Assembly: GCA_024734495.1 (NCBI GenBank)
Contig: JALMQS010000153.1
Location: forward strand, 13,420,299 to 13,484,298
Origin: Forficula auricularia
Taxonomy: Eukaryota; Arthropoda; Insecta; Dermaptera; Forficulidae
Reading direction: 5' to 3'
DNA: 64,000 bases
Of the stretch, positions 33,237 to 44,598 are shown in pieces. The notes beneath the pieces were generated by a model. The model was not told the DNA's origin, did not search any database, and saw nothing but the letters and a program-made list of their open reading frames with translations. The number at the start of each line of letters is the position of its first letter. The first letter of the stretch is position 1. Both the position numbers and the translations under genes were made by a program.

Positions 33237-33500
33237 TATATCTCTAGTTGTGACGATAGCCTTCGGGGCCCCTAAGGAACTAGAAACACAACAACACAAC
33301 CAACCACAATGGGTGGAGCTCCAAAAAAATTAATCCTCCACTCGGGTTTGGAATGTGATCAGAGTTAGGTGGAGATGAGAGAGTTCAGAGGGCATGTATA
33401 GGGTTGGTGGGCTGGATGATGGTTGGAGGGGGTCCAGGGGGAAGGATAGGGTCGGAGGGATGGAAGGGGATTAGAGGAGACTAGCAAGAGACCGGCCTCG
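33237..33500. mobile_element. GC-richer element of the CTAG-headed kind (tentative)
   Basis: Starts 'tctctagttgtgacgatagc' 'cttcggggcccc' and continues in G-rich sequence ('ggagggggtccaggggga') to 'accggcctcgccgttgtaat'. The head resembles that of the inverted element at 16745-17052. The tail was not found. Confidence 0.35.
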
Positions 33501-33596
33501 CCGTTGTAATATAATAAAATATTTGATTGTTTGCAAATGAGTGTAAAAATTTATGAATCTTAAAAAACAAACATGTGCTGTTTTAGATATATACCT

Positions 33597-33630
<34 letters not shown>

Positions 33631-35024
33631 AATGATATTGATGTGAGAAGGAGATACACCAGAAGGTCCATCCCCTAAAGGCCTGTATGGGCTGGCCCCT
33701 CCATCGTGAAAAGAACAATGTAGAAGGAAAGAAGCCGGGATCACGAGCCAAATCTCAGAAAGTTAGATACAATCCATTATCCAATTTACTAAGTTTTTAG
33801 GGGCTTCGAGCAGTGGTAAATTCTCCGATCGATAAATTTAGGTTTTTAAATTTATCTCCCACTTAATGTATTGTTATACATATTGTTTTCAATTGATAGA
33901 GATATAGAATGATTTCTCTTCATTGAGTGGATAAATAGTGTTCTTCCTACTAGTACTATGAATAATGTTTTTAGTTTCTAACATTAAGATGAAGTTTAAT
34001 TTGTAAAGTTGTGCATTATGATTTAGTTCGAGTGTTTGCCTGGAGAATTATACAAAGAAGCCAAAGATATAGTGAATCACCAAAACATAAAGACTAGGAT
34101 GTCTTAAATCCACAAATAAATTAATTTCAATCCTAATTTTATAAGAACGTTGGTAATTTATCGCAGTTTGGTCTTTCTTCATTTATCAATTTTATTTCAT
34201 TATATATAGAAACTGCAATCATCAATTATTATTTCATTTGACATTAGATGGATTCATTCTTTCTTATTTTATATAGAATACATCAGAATTGTAATAATAC
34301 TTCCCTTTGCTGATCCTTTTCTGACGGTTCCGCTTCCCTTTATTCCCGTCTCCCTTTCGTCTATTTCTCTTCAAATGATCTTTTGTATTCTCAATGAAAT
34401 AATTGAGGAAGGAACGTAACCGAAATGGATTTGATAGAAAGATATCATAATTCCCTTTTCAAAGAGCTTGGTTGACGCAGATTGGTATATGATTCGAATA
34501 GATGATCCTTTGTAAGTTGAATCTTCTCTCGAAATATATTTATCATTAAAGATTTCACTTGTTCGATTTTGGTTTTATAAGGTTATCATTTTAAAGATTG
34601 TCGCTTAATAGATATTTATAATTATTCAAATAAAATAAAAATAAAAAGCAAAGAATATGGTATTTTGAGTTTCAAGAATCATCGTTTTCTTTCACATAGT
34701 TTACTTTTTACTTTTTCTCCAAGAAAATATTTTCCAAGTATAAAATGAAATTTACAAGTGATTTAACTTTCCTAGATTTATAATACAGCGATTTATCTTT
34801 TCTCCCTGGCTACAGCTTTGTTAAAATTATTTTAATTTTTTTAATTTTTAATAATTTGAATTTCTAGACTAGATTTAAAGTATGGTATAGACTTAATTAA
34901 GGAATCGTAAGGGAACCAAGTCTTAAATTAAATTTTCTTATCAATATATCTATTAGGAAGAAATAATATATAAAGGTAAATAACAAATTTATAAGTAATT
35001 AGACAGAATATCTATCTACTCTTA
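33501..35024. other. AT-rich, no gene recognised; (TA)n at 33599-33627
   Basis: One (TA)n microsatellite. A pyrimidine-rich, GC-richer patch at 34300-34380 encodes only basic low-complexity frames on the minus strand. 'ggaatcgtaagggaaccaag' at about 34902 echoes the window start. Nothing firmer is supported. Confidence 0.5.
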
Positions 35025-35197
35025 TTAAACGAGCAAAAATTGAATATATAGTATATATATTTGTTTGTCCAGGGCGCGTATACTATATACATAGATTTGT
35101 ACTTTTATCAGAATTTTAAATTATAAATAATATTAATATATAGCTTTTAACTGAAGCAAAAAGTTACCAAGTATCGCTTGGTGGCTCCAGGTACTAA
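35025..35197 (-). repeat. TACCTGGAGCCA-headed repeat, copy 3 (inverted, short)
   Basis: Tail 'acgagcaaaaattgaatata' and head 'tggtggctccaggtac'. The central 400-500 bp is deleted. Confidence 0.6.
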
Positions 35198-35656
35198 GAA
35201 TAAATTTTAGAAAGAAATTTTTATTGTTATTATAAGCCCGGGGAATACATCTATTCTTTACAAGAACTCACACAAGACTAATATTAATAGCTATAATGTA
35301 AAAAAAAGAGGAATAACTTAAGCGTACGTCTTCCGAGCCATTGGCTCGGAATAAAATGATATTCAGGCCAAAAAAATTTCATCGCTAGAAAGCAACGGGT
35401 AGCCACTTTAGTGAACAAATATCCAGGAAAATTGCAATGAAGAGAAAATTCTCGAAATTAACCAGAAAAAATATTTATATAAATGGAGGAAAAAGTAAAA
35501 ACTTTTTTGAGACTCGGTACGCTCGTCAGCTAGCCGCAGCAAATATTACTTTTTTTACATTGTTGTCTGAATAAATATTCTCTCTCTCTATAACGAGAAT
35601 CGTTTTGGTCCAAGAGCAAAAGGCAAAAGACATTCCTAGATAAATAGAAATTAAAA
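35198..35656. other. AT-rich, no gene recognised
   Basis: Two GC-richer patches ('cgtcttccgagccattggct', 'tcggtacgctcgtcagctag') without ORF or repeat match in the window. Confidence 0.45.
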
Positions 35657-36015
35657 AATTAATTAGTATCAGGAATAGTAGGGAACTGGATAAAATTAAA
35701 AACACAGAGTTATTTATTAAATGAGCCAGATGTTTCGTCAGCTTATTCTAACTTCCTCAGTGATCCATTTTATCACTCTTTGTCAAAAAACAATTTCACT
35801 ATAAGACAAAACATCTCAGAGTGAAAATGTTGTTTGACAAAGAGTGATAAAATGTGCCACTGAGGAAGCCAGAATAAACTGACGAAACGTCTAGCACATT
35901 TAATAAATAACTCTGTGTTTTAATTTTATCCAGTTTCCTACTATTCCTGATACTAATTAATTTTTTTAATTTTTTAATTTTTTAAATTCTAGTGTTTTTA
36001 ATTTTGTCCAGTTCT
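35657..36015. repeat. Foldback with paired hammerhead-like cores
   Basis: Arms 'tagtatcaggaatagtaggg' and complement, about 150 bp. Minus 35731-35760: CTGAGGA, A, GTTAG, loop, CTGAC, GAAAC. Plus 35860-35890: CTGAGGA, A, GCCAG, loop, CTGAC, GAAACGTC. Same layout as 59280-59640. Confidence 0.75.
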
Positions 36016-36107
36016 CTAGTATTCCTGTTACTAATTTACTATGGATGCGAATGATGCAACAATAAAAAATTAATCCTTAATAGTCTGAAACAGGTTTGGA
36101 GTAGAAT

Positions 36108-36419
36108 TTGATATTCCTACAATGCCCTAGCTCTAAAGGAATAGAGATGATTCTATTAGACACAGAGGGACAGAAAAAAATAATGGTTGAAAATTATGAA
36201 TTCAATACTACTGTCAAACAACCGGCCTGTATGCCTTCCAGCTTGTACCGAGTAATAATTTCAAAGTTACCTACATGGAAATATAGGTTTATATTTGCTG
36301 CATCGATTCTACATGTCAATTGGCCTTCCAAGATGAGCCATCCAAATCCCATTTCTCCGCACTATATACAGCTCACTAACTTTATCAAAGTGACCAAAAC
36401 TGAGCTCAATTCTTTTTAA
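36108..36419 (+). CDS. Unrecognised open frame of 103 codons
   Basis: Reads MIFLQCPSSKGIEMILLDTE... to ...KTELNSF and ends exactly at the poly-T end of the minus-strand LINE. Codon use is less AT-monotonous than in random frames nearby, but no domain is recognised. It may be a fragment of a gene or element interrupted by the LINE. Confidence 0.2.
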   Translation: MIFLQCPSSKGIEMILLDTEGQKKIMVENYEFNTTVKQPACMPSSLYRVIISKLPTWKYRFIFAASILHVNWPSKMSHPNPISPHYIQLTNFIKVTKTELNSF

Positions 36420-36420
36420 T

Positions 36421-37470
36421 TTTTTTTTTTAATGCAATCGAATGCAAGAAGTGGTGCACCAGTAAAGATGCAGCTCCTATGGATCTCGAATGAGCCTTGC
36501 ATTACCGAAGAGAAGGGAAAGTTGATTAAGTGAGAGGGTGTAGATGTAGGTGTCTATGCACCCCGGTTTTGAAAGTTTGAAGATTATAGGTGCTGGGAAA
36601 GATGGAGGCTGGGAGAGAGTTCCAGTTCCTTGAAGTCATGGTGCTATATGTATTGGCGAATGAAGTGGTCCGGCACTTTTCCAATTTGACCGCGAAAGAG
36701 TGTTGGGAGTCGGCAAAACGCGTGCTACGTGCAAAGCATGCTTTGGGGGAATTATTGATTTTATCTCATCAGAGCACCTGCCATGGTAGTATCTATAGAA
36801 AAGGGAAAGGGCAGAGACATTTCTTCGATGAGCCACCGAGTCGAGGGAGTCGGTGAGGGTAGAATCGTTAATTAGCCTGACAGCTCGTTTCTGAATTGCA
36901 TCCAGGGTAGCAAGAGAATATTTTGAGGTTCCTCTCCATAGATGAGAGCCGTATTCGAGACAGGGGCGGATTTGGGCCTTGTAGATGGTGAGAAGTTGTG
37001 GGGGTTTGTAAAATCGCTTGGACCTGAATAAGAAGCCAATCTTCCTTGCTGCAGATTTCGCCACAGAGGAGATGTGTTCATTCCAAGACAGGTCAGATGC
37101 GACAGAGACGCCCAGCATGGATAGACTGTCTCACATTTTCAGGGTATTCGAATCGAAGTGAATATCAGGGAAATCTTTATTTTCGCGCCTAGAAATTAGA
37201 CAACATTGAGTCTTGTTTGAATTAAAGTTAACTAAATTTTGAGAGCCCCATTTATTCAGTTTGTCTAGGTCGAGAGTAATTGAGGAGGCAACATTGATGC
37301 GATTATTCGGGAATGAGGGTTTGCTGTGTAGAGTGCTGGTCTTCAAATTAGCAACAAGTGTACTAGAACGTAGCAAATGAAGATGCTTCTGCTTTGAATT
37401 GAATTGAATGTGTTTAGAGCAGTAAGGGCTAATAATTTTAGTCTGTAAAAGTCCCATAGAAGATTATAAT
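36421..37470 (-). pseudogene. 5'-truncated LINE, reverse transcriptase C-terminal half
   Basis: Minus-strand frames read NVASSITLDLDKLNKWGSQN, then MLGVSVASDLSWNEHISSVA, KIGFLFRSKRFYKPPQLLTI, YKAQIRPCLEYGSHLWRG, RAVRLINDSTLTDSL and LFYRYYHGRCSDEIKS. This is the thumb and C-terminal region of a Jockey/CR1-like ORF2. The conserved 'FADD' box just upstream is absent, so truncation falls close to the catalytic core. There is a frameshift near 37125 and another near 36640. The A-tail (as T on +) is at about 36421-36431. Same family as 12193-12843. Confidence 0.85.
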
Positions 37471-37537
37471 TCAATGCAGGCCTAGTTTTTTTTATTGACG
37501 CGAGAAGGTGCAACTAGACCAGGAATGACCCATGCAC

Positions 37538-37615
37538 CTTGAAAAATAGAGAAGGAAACTTCATGGGCTGGGTCAAAGTCGAAAGAACCTGTAGATTCTT
37601 GAATAAGTGAAGGTT
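37538..37615 (-). CDS. Possible internal exon on the minus strand
   Basis: A textbook acceptor precedes it on the minus strand: a long pyrimidine run (tttccgtctccgatttcc, tcccacatag) directly before 37615. The frame then reads PSLIQESTGSFDFDPAHEVS and FSIFQ, with a possible donor CAAG/GTGCAT at 37536-37537. Codons are balanced. Without the donor the frame stays open to a TAG near 37484. It lies just beyond the LINE truncation point. A linking exon with matching phase was not found, so this is tentative. Confidence 0.3.
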
Positions 37616-37639
37616 CTATGTGGGAGGAAATCGGAGACG

Positions 37640-38044
37640 GAAAGCAAGTTTAAGACTCTGGAATTCATAGATAAAACGATAAATAAAATTGAAAATATTT
37701 ATTCTTGCCGACAGTAGCAGAGTTGTGATTCTTAAGAGAAAATCAATATGGTTCTTCTCTGCGTGTTTAGAAGTGAAAGAGCTTATGTATTAATAAAACA
37801 AATTCGCATCCAATCAGATACTTGAGAAAGAACAGTTATATTATTTTTAATCGAAAGACTAAATATGAAGGCCAATACTTCGAAACTTTAGTCTCTAACG
37901 CATAAATTATATATATATACTTATACACCTTCACATATTTATTTATTTATGTATAGGTAGGCATGTGTTTATTTACAGCAAGCAGAGAGATACCTCATTA
38001 ATTTCCGAAGGGAAAAAAAGTTTGTAAATGTGTTTGTTCGAATC
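37640..38044. repeat. Fragments of the 'agagtagcagagttg' / hammerhead-like family
   Basis: 37690-37780 ('cgacagtagcagagttgtga') and 37858-37890 (CTAAATA..GAAG..CTTC GAAACTTTAGTC) are diverged copies of the family best seen at 42120-42800. The core here is mutated. Confidence 0.5.
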
Positions 38045-38400
38045 TAATTTAATTCGACACCGAAAGGGCGATGTACTTTGGGAAATATCGTATTTCCGAC
38101 AAATGAGACTTTAGGGTTATTATTGATTTTAACTCGTCAGAAGAAACACGATAGTGTTGGGAGAGTCCAAAAAAGTTTCTATAATTATCCAAGGAATCGA
38201 GCAACCTGGAAAATGCTGGACCGTCTATGAGTATTGTTCTCTTCTGAATTGTAAGAGTATGTTTGGGGGCCTCGAACCCTAAAATAGCCATATTTGAGGC
38301 AAGGGCGAAATTGAGTCTTGTATAAGAAACCTAATAAATTAAGAAGTCTAATTTAGCATCGGAACGTGAATAAAATATCAAGCTTAGATTTAGTATAATT
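38045..38400 (-). pseudogene. Highly decayed LINE C-terminal fragment
   Basis: The minus frame contains LTIQKRTILIDGPAFSRLLD and SSDELKSIITLKSHLSE, alignable with 'LDAIQKRAVRLINDSTLTDS' and 'SDEIKSIIPPK' of the copy at 36421-37470. It is much more diverged, so an older insertion of a related lineage. Confidence 0.6.
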
Positions 38401-38422
38401 TGCTACAGAGATAATTCTAGAG

Positions 38423-39630
38423 AAGGGATGTCCAACCCGTGGCTCGCGGGCCGCATGCGGCCCAGCACTGCAATGAGTGAGGCCCAACATAAAATCACAA
38501 ACTTACTTAAAACATTGAGATTTATATGTAGAGATATATTTATTCCCTTTTTCGAAATATGAATTTACATTTGTACAATACGTGAAGTTTTTTCAAGAAT
38601 AAAATTCACTAAAAGCAGAATTAAAAGCTCAACTATATAAGATAAAAAAAATCAAGTTTGGAATATTTAAAATTTATTCTTCTCATATTTCAATTTTCTA
38701 AAATATTTATTATTTCACTAATTTATTTGCTATAACACTATGGTTAACATTCTAGTATACAAGGAGACAAGGAATTGGGATTTTCTAGAACAATCACAAT
38801 TAATTGATCATTTCTCTCCTGGACTAAAATTTGTCAGGACTTGTTTTTTAGATCTGTGCACGGTCTTTCATGTCAATAGGAAATAGGTAGTGAGGGATTA
38901 TAATCCGTGACCCTTTTAAAAAATAAATTATCATTCCTCATATCCTTATTTAATCCCATTCGATTTAAACCAGGGCTGTCCAACCCGTGGCCCAATATAA
39001 AGTCACAAAATTACTTAAAACATTGAGATTGATATCCAGATTCTGGAAAATACTCAACAATTTGGCCTGATAATGTTTTTCTCTAAAATAAGAAATCTTT
39101 TCGAAAAATAAAAGTGCTAATTTTAAATTTTGAATCTGGAACTATATTTCAATATTTCCGAAAAAATAATCATATTTTTGAATCCATTTTCATTAGAAAT
39201 AAATTTTCTACTTGCAAACTTTCTGATTGAATGTTCTAGAACAACAGTTAGATACTGATCTGAAAGAAAAATTGAATATTGTCTCTTTATTAGAATGTTA
39301 TATTAATTATCTAGCCAGAAAAAAATATAAACAAATAATAATAAATAATATCACTTTTTGTAAGTATGTAGGTATGTAGGTATGTATTTACATATATGAG
39401 AAGCTATTTTCAACTATAAAATTTACTAAAAATAAAATAAGAATGATGAATCACTATGAGCTAAAAAAATAATAAACTTCTTATTTCTACATTATTAAGT
39501 AACTATCTTTCTTGAAGATATTGATAATAAATATCAATAGAGTTATAATATTTTATCAGCGGTCCGAGACGATTTTTTTTCTTCAAATGTTGCCCGTTTA
39601 AGCCAAAAGGTTGGACAATGGACACCACTG
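38423..39630. mobile_element. Non-autonomous hAT element with 8-bp target duplication
   Basis: Left end AGGGATGTCCAACCCGTGG with 'gcgggccgcatgcggcccag', right end 'aaggttggacaatggacacc' 'actg'. Flanking TTCTAGAG at 38415-38422 and 39631-39638. Ends and duplication fit the hAT (Charlie-like) superfamily. A second left end ('cagggctgtccaacccgtgg') at about 38971 shows an internal duplication or a nested, end-truncated copy. No transposase frame remains. Confidence 0.8.
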
Positions 39631-39638
39631 TTCTAGAG

Positions 39639-40419
39639 AGATCAGAAAACTAAAACAAATTTGAATCAAATTAGATTTCTGTAAAATTCTAGTCTAGTCT
39701 AGATTTTAGGTCACATGGTGTCTTGTCTGAATTAAGATTAACCACCAAATCATTAATTTTTAAAAGAGCATAAATTTAGATTAGTTGTAAAATTACGCGA
39801 TTGTTTTGCAAGGATTCAGCATAATGAAGACGATTTTACTTCTAAATTACGAGATAATAGCCAAAACTTAATTTATTTTGATTGGTTCATTTGATTTAAG
39901 CCAGGTTAAATATCATCCCTAGTATCGCCAAATAGAACTAAACGAAATAATTATTTATTCGTATATAAAATATTGTATATCTTTGGAGAGATCTCTTGGC
40001 CCGGGATAACTCAATCGCCATAAAAGGAACGGGTCTATTATATTAAATCACTCAACCCATCACTCTCTCTTTTTAAACACACACACACACACACAGAAAT
40101 ATATATATATATATATAATTAGAAAAGGAACACGTAAAAAGTAGCTGATTTATAAACTAGAATTGTAGAACATGAAAAAGCAACTGAGACGGGGAAAAAT
40201 TTAAAGCTTTTAAATATTAATGCGTTTTTCGTTAATTAATATTCAAAATAAATTTTTTACTTTTTCAATGCTTTTAGGCGAAAGGTTTTTTTAATGTCTC
40301 TTTGTTTCAAATTCATTTAGACAAACTATACGTTTAGATTTTATATTGTTAAGAGTTTTATCAATGATTATTTAATAATCGAGTATATTTTCAAAATAAT
40401 ATATATCTAGCAGTAAAAC
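39639..40419. other. AT-rich, no gene recognised
   Basis: Microsatellite (AC)n(TA)n at about 40078-40117. Otherwise AT-rich. The segment at 39700-39870 ('cacatggtgtcttgtctgaa') faintly resembles LINE ORF2 around 37200 (KTQC/SRRE region) and may be a further decayed fragment. Confidence 0.4.
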
Positions 40420-40805
40420 TCGTTTTTGGTAAGAACGGGTTCTTACTAGTAAAAACGCGTTTCACTGAATACCTTTGTGGCAACTAGAGTTTACTGATGT
40501 TGGCTGAGTTTGGATCAAAGTTCTAGAATCTTCATTTTTGACCATCCGCCTCATTTTGGATGTTTATTTTCAAAAATTTTAAACAAAAATGTCAAAAATT
40601 AGAAGCAAAGTTGTAGAGGATGTAATTTTTGACAATACGTTTAAATAATTTAGAAAAATAAACACCCAAAATTAGGCGGAAGGTCAAAAATGAAAAATTC
40701 TAGACCTTTAACCAAACTCAACAAACATCAGTAAATTCTAGTTGCCACAAAGTTATTCAGTGAAACGCGTTTTAACTAATAAGAAGCCGTTCTTACTAAA
40801 AAATG
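40420..40805. repeat. Foldback, about 150-bp arms
   Basis: Arms share 'gttcttactagtaaaaacgc', 'ctttgtggcaactagagttt' and 'catttttgaccatccgcctc' in inverted orientation. The spacer is centred at about 40600. Half of it recurs at 21386-21580. Confidence 0.75.
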
Positions 40806-41569
40806 GGTTTTTAGCAGTGCTGAAAACTCATTTATTTTTAATTGTAAATACTCTGTATGGTAAAGTAATGGATGAAGCTTTGTAAAATGAAAAATAATTC
40901 TAGCTAGTTTCATGTTAGTGAAATTTTGTGAAACTAACCTCTCTTTCTGTATTGACAAAATTTTTATTTTTTTATTTTAAAATATAAATATCTCATTTTT
41001 AATTTGTTTTCATAGATTTTACATTTATACCTAGATAGACATTAATTCATCTGAATCAATTTTAATACATTAATCAATTATATTTAATTAACTTATTATT
41101 TTACAATAAGATATTCTTTAATGACTCAAATGTCAAAATGAATGTAATTGAAAAGTAAGAAGTTAATTATATATAATTTGATTCATATGAATGAATGTCT
41201 ATGTTGAATGTAATTTATATGAAAATAAATGATAAATGAGATGTTTATATTGAAAATCCCCAAAAATTGACTAAAATGATATTTGCTACTGATAATGTTC
41301 AACCACTGCTCAGCAAAACTATAAATTGATAAATAATAGTAATTTACTATATTATTATTTTATTTTTGACTAGCAATCCTTGAAATTTCAAGAATATTAA
41401 ATCCACATTCACTTAATTTATAACAATAAATTAAATAACTTTTATATTCTTGATTATAAAATAATTTTCTTCTAAAATCTCTTCGAATTCTTTTAACCAA
41501 TTTCAAATAAAACATTTCCTCAATGAAAACAAAATGTTTGATTTGGAATTTTTATATATTTGTATGAGA
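40806..41569. other. AT-rich with palindrome 41035-41205
   Basis: The palindrome arms are 'agacattaattcatctgaat' and complement, of the kind seen in AT-rich MITEs. No genes are visible. Confidence 0.5.
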
Positions 41570-41591
41570 GTCAGGTTAGCAGAGTGGTTAA

Positions 41592-42043
41592 AGTGAATTA
41601 ATAACTACGAATACAATTAATATAATGTAGATTAAATTTAAAAAAATATACCACCGCCAACACTGGTAAAGAAAGTAACAATAAAAGGGCAGTAATCGCT
41701 ACCGATCAAACAAACAATGGCATTCGTTCTAATTTAAGACCCAAAGGGCATAGTTGATTACCGTTGTAATAAAATTAATTGCCTCCAAAATTGATGAAAT
41801 CCCTGCTAAATGCAATGAAAAAATTCTTAAATCAACCGACGCTCCCTCATGAGCAATAGCCTGACAATGGGGGGGTAAACTGTTCAACCTGTTCCAGCTC
41901 CTCTATTTGCGATACTTCCTGAAAGTAGAAGTATTAAAGAAAAACTTATGTTATTTATCCGAGGGAAGGCCCGAAGTATTAGGGATAATCCTGTAAAAAT
42001 GTAAATAAAAAAATTTCTTTTGGCTAATAAACACTTTAAAAAA
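41592..42043 (-). pseudogene. cox1: NUMT: nuclear copy of a mitochondrial cox1 fragment
   Basis: The minus strand between about 41985 and 41650 reads, with TGA = Trp, ATA = Met and AGA = Ser: FPRMNNMSF, then SGSIANSGAGTGWTVYPP. After a frameshift it continues [20 protein letters not shown] and [16 protein letters not shown]. After another it reads [19 protein letters not shown] and LLLLLSLPVLA. This is the C-terminal half of the barcode region of cytochrome c oxidase subunit I. There are in-frame deletions (the 'PDMA' and 'WLLPP'-like parts), two frameshifts and one Gly-to-Glu change, so it is dead. Perfect 9-bp duplications AGTGGTTAA flank it at 41583-41591 and 42044-42052. Confidence 0.9.
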
Positions 42044-42057
42044 AGTGGTTAAGGAGT

Positions 42058-42870
42058 AACACAATGTTTCAACCTATATAGTAACTATATTGTTCCTATA
42101 TAGATTTTGAGAATCTATATAGGCACTATATAGTTACAAAGAGAAACAAAGAGGTTGTCCTCTGTTGATGCAAATAAACATACACATTTATATATATATA
42201 TCGAGATGATATATCTGTATATATATTATTTATTTGTTTGAGACTATAGTTTCGAAGACTTGGTCTTCATCTTATCTTAAAATTATCTTAAAACTATTAT
42301 CTTAAAACAAATCAAAAAATTAAAAAAAACACAGAAAAAATTAGCGCAATCGAATCTTTAGAAATTTTGAAATCATTCAATAGAAATTCAAAACTTTGCT
42401 TGAACAATCAAATAGAGCTGTCAAATAGTAATCTGCTGAAGATGTTTGCTAACAAAAGATAAAAGAAAAAAGAAAAACCCTTCTATTGTCAACCTTTCTC
42501 GTTGTAAAATATTTGAATGTGAACCGAAAAGAAAATGTCTTTGTTAGTTCCAGGTCGACCACCAGTGATGAAAGAACACCAAGTTTTCAATATCCATATG
42601 ATATTGAGTCCATGAAAAACATTTATAATTGAAGAAAGACTGATGATGAAGACCAAGTCTTCGAAACTATAGTCTCAAACAAATAAATAATATATATACA
42701 GATATATCATCTCGATATATATATATGTGTGTATGTTTATTTGCATCAAGCAGAGGACAACCTCTTTGTTTCTCTTTGTGAATCAACAACTCTGCTACTC
42801 TCGGAAAAACAAAAACTTTTCAACTATATAGTTACTATATAGTTTGAAACATTGTGCTTCTAGGTGGTGC
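42058..42870. repeat. 0.8-kb nested palindrome with Penelope-like/hammerhead-like block
   Basis: Outer arms 'acacaatgtttcaa' + 'ctatatagtaactatat' (42059-42093) and complement (42833-42868). Inner arms about 42131-42270 and 42640-42785 hold 'caaagaggttgtcctctg', 'gatgcaaataaacatac' and the core. The right copy (42640-42674) is intact: CTGATGA, T, GAAGAC-CAA-GTCTTC, GAAAC-TATAGTC. The left copy has lost CTGATGA. Confidence 0.75.
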
Positions 42871-43015
42871 ATGCCTTCTAATGAAGCTAGCACGAGTTCA
42901 AGCCCGTCTCGCTGCAAATATTTGACCGGATATGATCTGATTCCTTCAAGGGAAGGCAATGGAAAACCATCCCTGTGAAAAATTTCCCCAGGAATAGAGA
43001 GGATACTCTCCATAG

Positions 43016-43860
43016 TAATCGCCGAAACTCGGAATCGAGTATGGCACTTGAAGAATTATAAGAGAAAATTTTTGATTTGAGATTGATTAAAAGAATTCTA
43101 AGAGCATTTTAAAAATAAATAAAAAAGAATAAACATACAATATTATTTTATTTATCTAATCCCATTTAAAGTGTTTCTTTTTAAAAAGAGGAAGCCTTGG
43201 AGAAACTTTAACTTCCCTCTCGAAAAACATTAAATAAAGGAGCTCATGGGTGAATAATTAGAAAATCTGCGCTTTTAAAGAGTTAACTTTTATTCCTTTC
43301 GCCCTTAAGCAAAGTCACATGTAGTTTTATTGATTGTTGAGCTGTAGAGCCACTTCTCTGGAGATTCCCTTGATGGAACTCACTTTTCATGTCAGCAAGA
43401 AGTTAAATTCTACGGAGAAGGAAGCCTTAAAATGCTGCATGGGCTCTTTCCAAAAGGATCCCTCTCCGTTCATTTATCTTCATTGGAATTTCCATAAAGC
43501 GATCTCGAATGACTTAAATACCTTCAGTTGACGTTAAATAGCAAATGAATTAGCCTCTCGACAAGGAAACAAAGTGAACAGCTGAGTTTAAGCATTTTAA
43601 TTGATTCCATGGAGAATTCAATTTTAATACAAATTTTATAATTACATTTTAAATCAATTAAAGTAATTTATGAAAATCTCCGTAATTAATGAAAATGAAA
43701 TAATGTCATTAAAATAGAAAATAAATATTTTCTTAAATGACAGACATGATTTGAGGATATTTTTAACCAAATTAATTTTTTATGGATAAATCCTTAGTAA
43801 TGAATAGTATCTCAGGATTGGATTAAGGCTGTCCGGAAATAAATAAGAGACTTATTCCAA
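43016..43860. other. No gene recognised; mixed-composition segment 43320-43540
   Basis: The part 43330-43530 has higher complexity ('ggagattcccttgatggaac', 'gcatgggctctttccaaaag') and a 65-codon frame starting MLSCRATSLEIPLMELTF, with no domain. It could be a decayed exon or conserved noncoding sequence. The flanks are AT-rich. Confidence 0.35.
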
Positions 43861-44005
43861 CAAATAATATTTATTGGAAATATTTTTCCCTTATAATATT
43901 GTTTCGAAACCGACGTTTCGGAGGATTTCCTCCTTCCTCGGGGTTCACAATGGTCAATGAAGGAAGCATAATACTTTTTCTTCGTGTCTCCTCTCTCAGT
44001 GTTAG
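43861..44005 (-). repeat. Hammerhead-like block with perfect helix
   Basis: Minus strand 43911-43943: C-CGAGGA, A, GGAGG, AAAT, CCTCC, GAAACGTCGG, a five-pair helix. Upstream 'gagagaggagaca' and 'ttccttcattgac' align with 32220-32275, so about 140 bp is shared with the foldback at 32089. Confidence 0.7.
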
Positions 44006-44220
44006 TTGGTATGTAGGTAGTAGTTGGTATAAGTTGGTATAGTTGTATAATTGGTATAAGATATATAATTGGTTATATATAATAAGATATATAATTGGTA
44101 TAAGATATATAATTGGTATAAGATATATAATTGGTATAAGATATATAATTGGTTATATATAATAAGATATATAATTGGTATAAGATAAGTTGGTATAGTT
44201 GTAGGTAGTAGTTGGATATA
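44006..44220 (+). repeat. AT-rich tandem repeat, about 18-bp unit
   Basis: 'agatatataattggtata' repeats about eight times with variants ('attggttatatataat'), bordered by 'gttggtata' units. Simple tandem array. Confidence 0.8.
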
Positions 44221-44498
44221 AGACTTCACATTATCAATAGAACAGAGTAATATTAATACCTATATCAGTTCGTCTCAAAAAAAACTACTAACGTAAGGAA
44301 GAGTATTTTGAGATTGTATTACCAAATAGGTACCCTGATGGCACACTCGCAGACGATGTTTAATAAACACCAAGATATTTTATAGACAACTTAAAAATAT
44401 CTTTAAAGCAAAAAGACCTGAATAAGACATCTTCTGGATAGAGCGTGTTATCAGGGTACAACTTATATAGTCAGGTATGTGGACCCTTGCTTCTTGAA
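44221..44498. other. Unclassified sequence left of the gap
   Basis: Moderately complex AT-rich sequence ('accctgatggcacactcgca'), no gene recognised. It stops at the gap. Confidence 0.4.
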
Positions 44499-44598
44499 NN
44501 NNNNNNNNNNNNNNNNNNNNNNNNNNNNNNNNNNNNNNNNNNNNNNNNNNNNNNNNNNNNNNNNNNNNNNNNNNNNNNNNNNNNNNNNNNNNNNNNNN
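44499..44598. other. Assembly gap, 100 N
   Basis: Exactly 100 N, the conventional length for a gap of unknown size. Apparent frames across it are meaningless. Confidence 0.98.

Larger units (their letters stand above)
41570..43015 (+). mobile_element. tRNA-derived SINE split by two insertions
   Basis: The A-box part 'ggttagcagagtggttaa' (41575-41591) resembles a Ser/Leu tRNA 5' half. It resumes after the cox1 insert as 'agtggttaaggagtaac'. After the palindrome it continues 'ttctaggtggtgcatgcc' with B-box-like 'gagttcaagcccgtctcg' (42893-42912). A SINE body with 'gggaaggcaatggaaaacca' follows. Removing the two inserts restores an ordinary SINE order. Confidence 0.6.

Noticed and set aside
41140..42060. 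A functional nuclear cox1-like gene
   Set aside because: It reads only in the mitochondrial code, with two frameshifts and internal deletions; it is a NUMT.
42640..42680. Calling a bona fide hammerhead ribozyme gene
   Set aside because: One extra base between CTGATGA and helix II and a stem I of only two clear pairs before an internal loop leave activity unproven. It was kept as a motif, not an ncRNA call.
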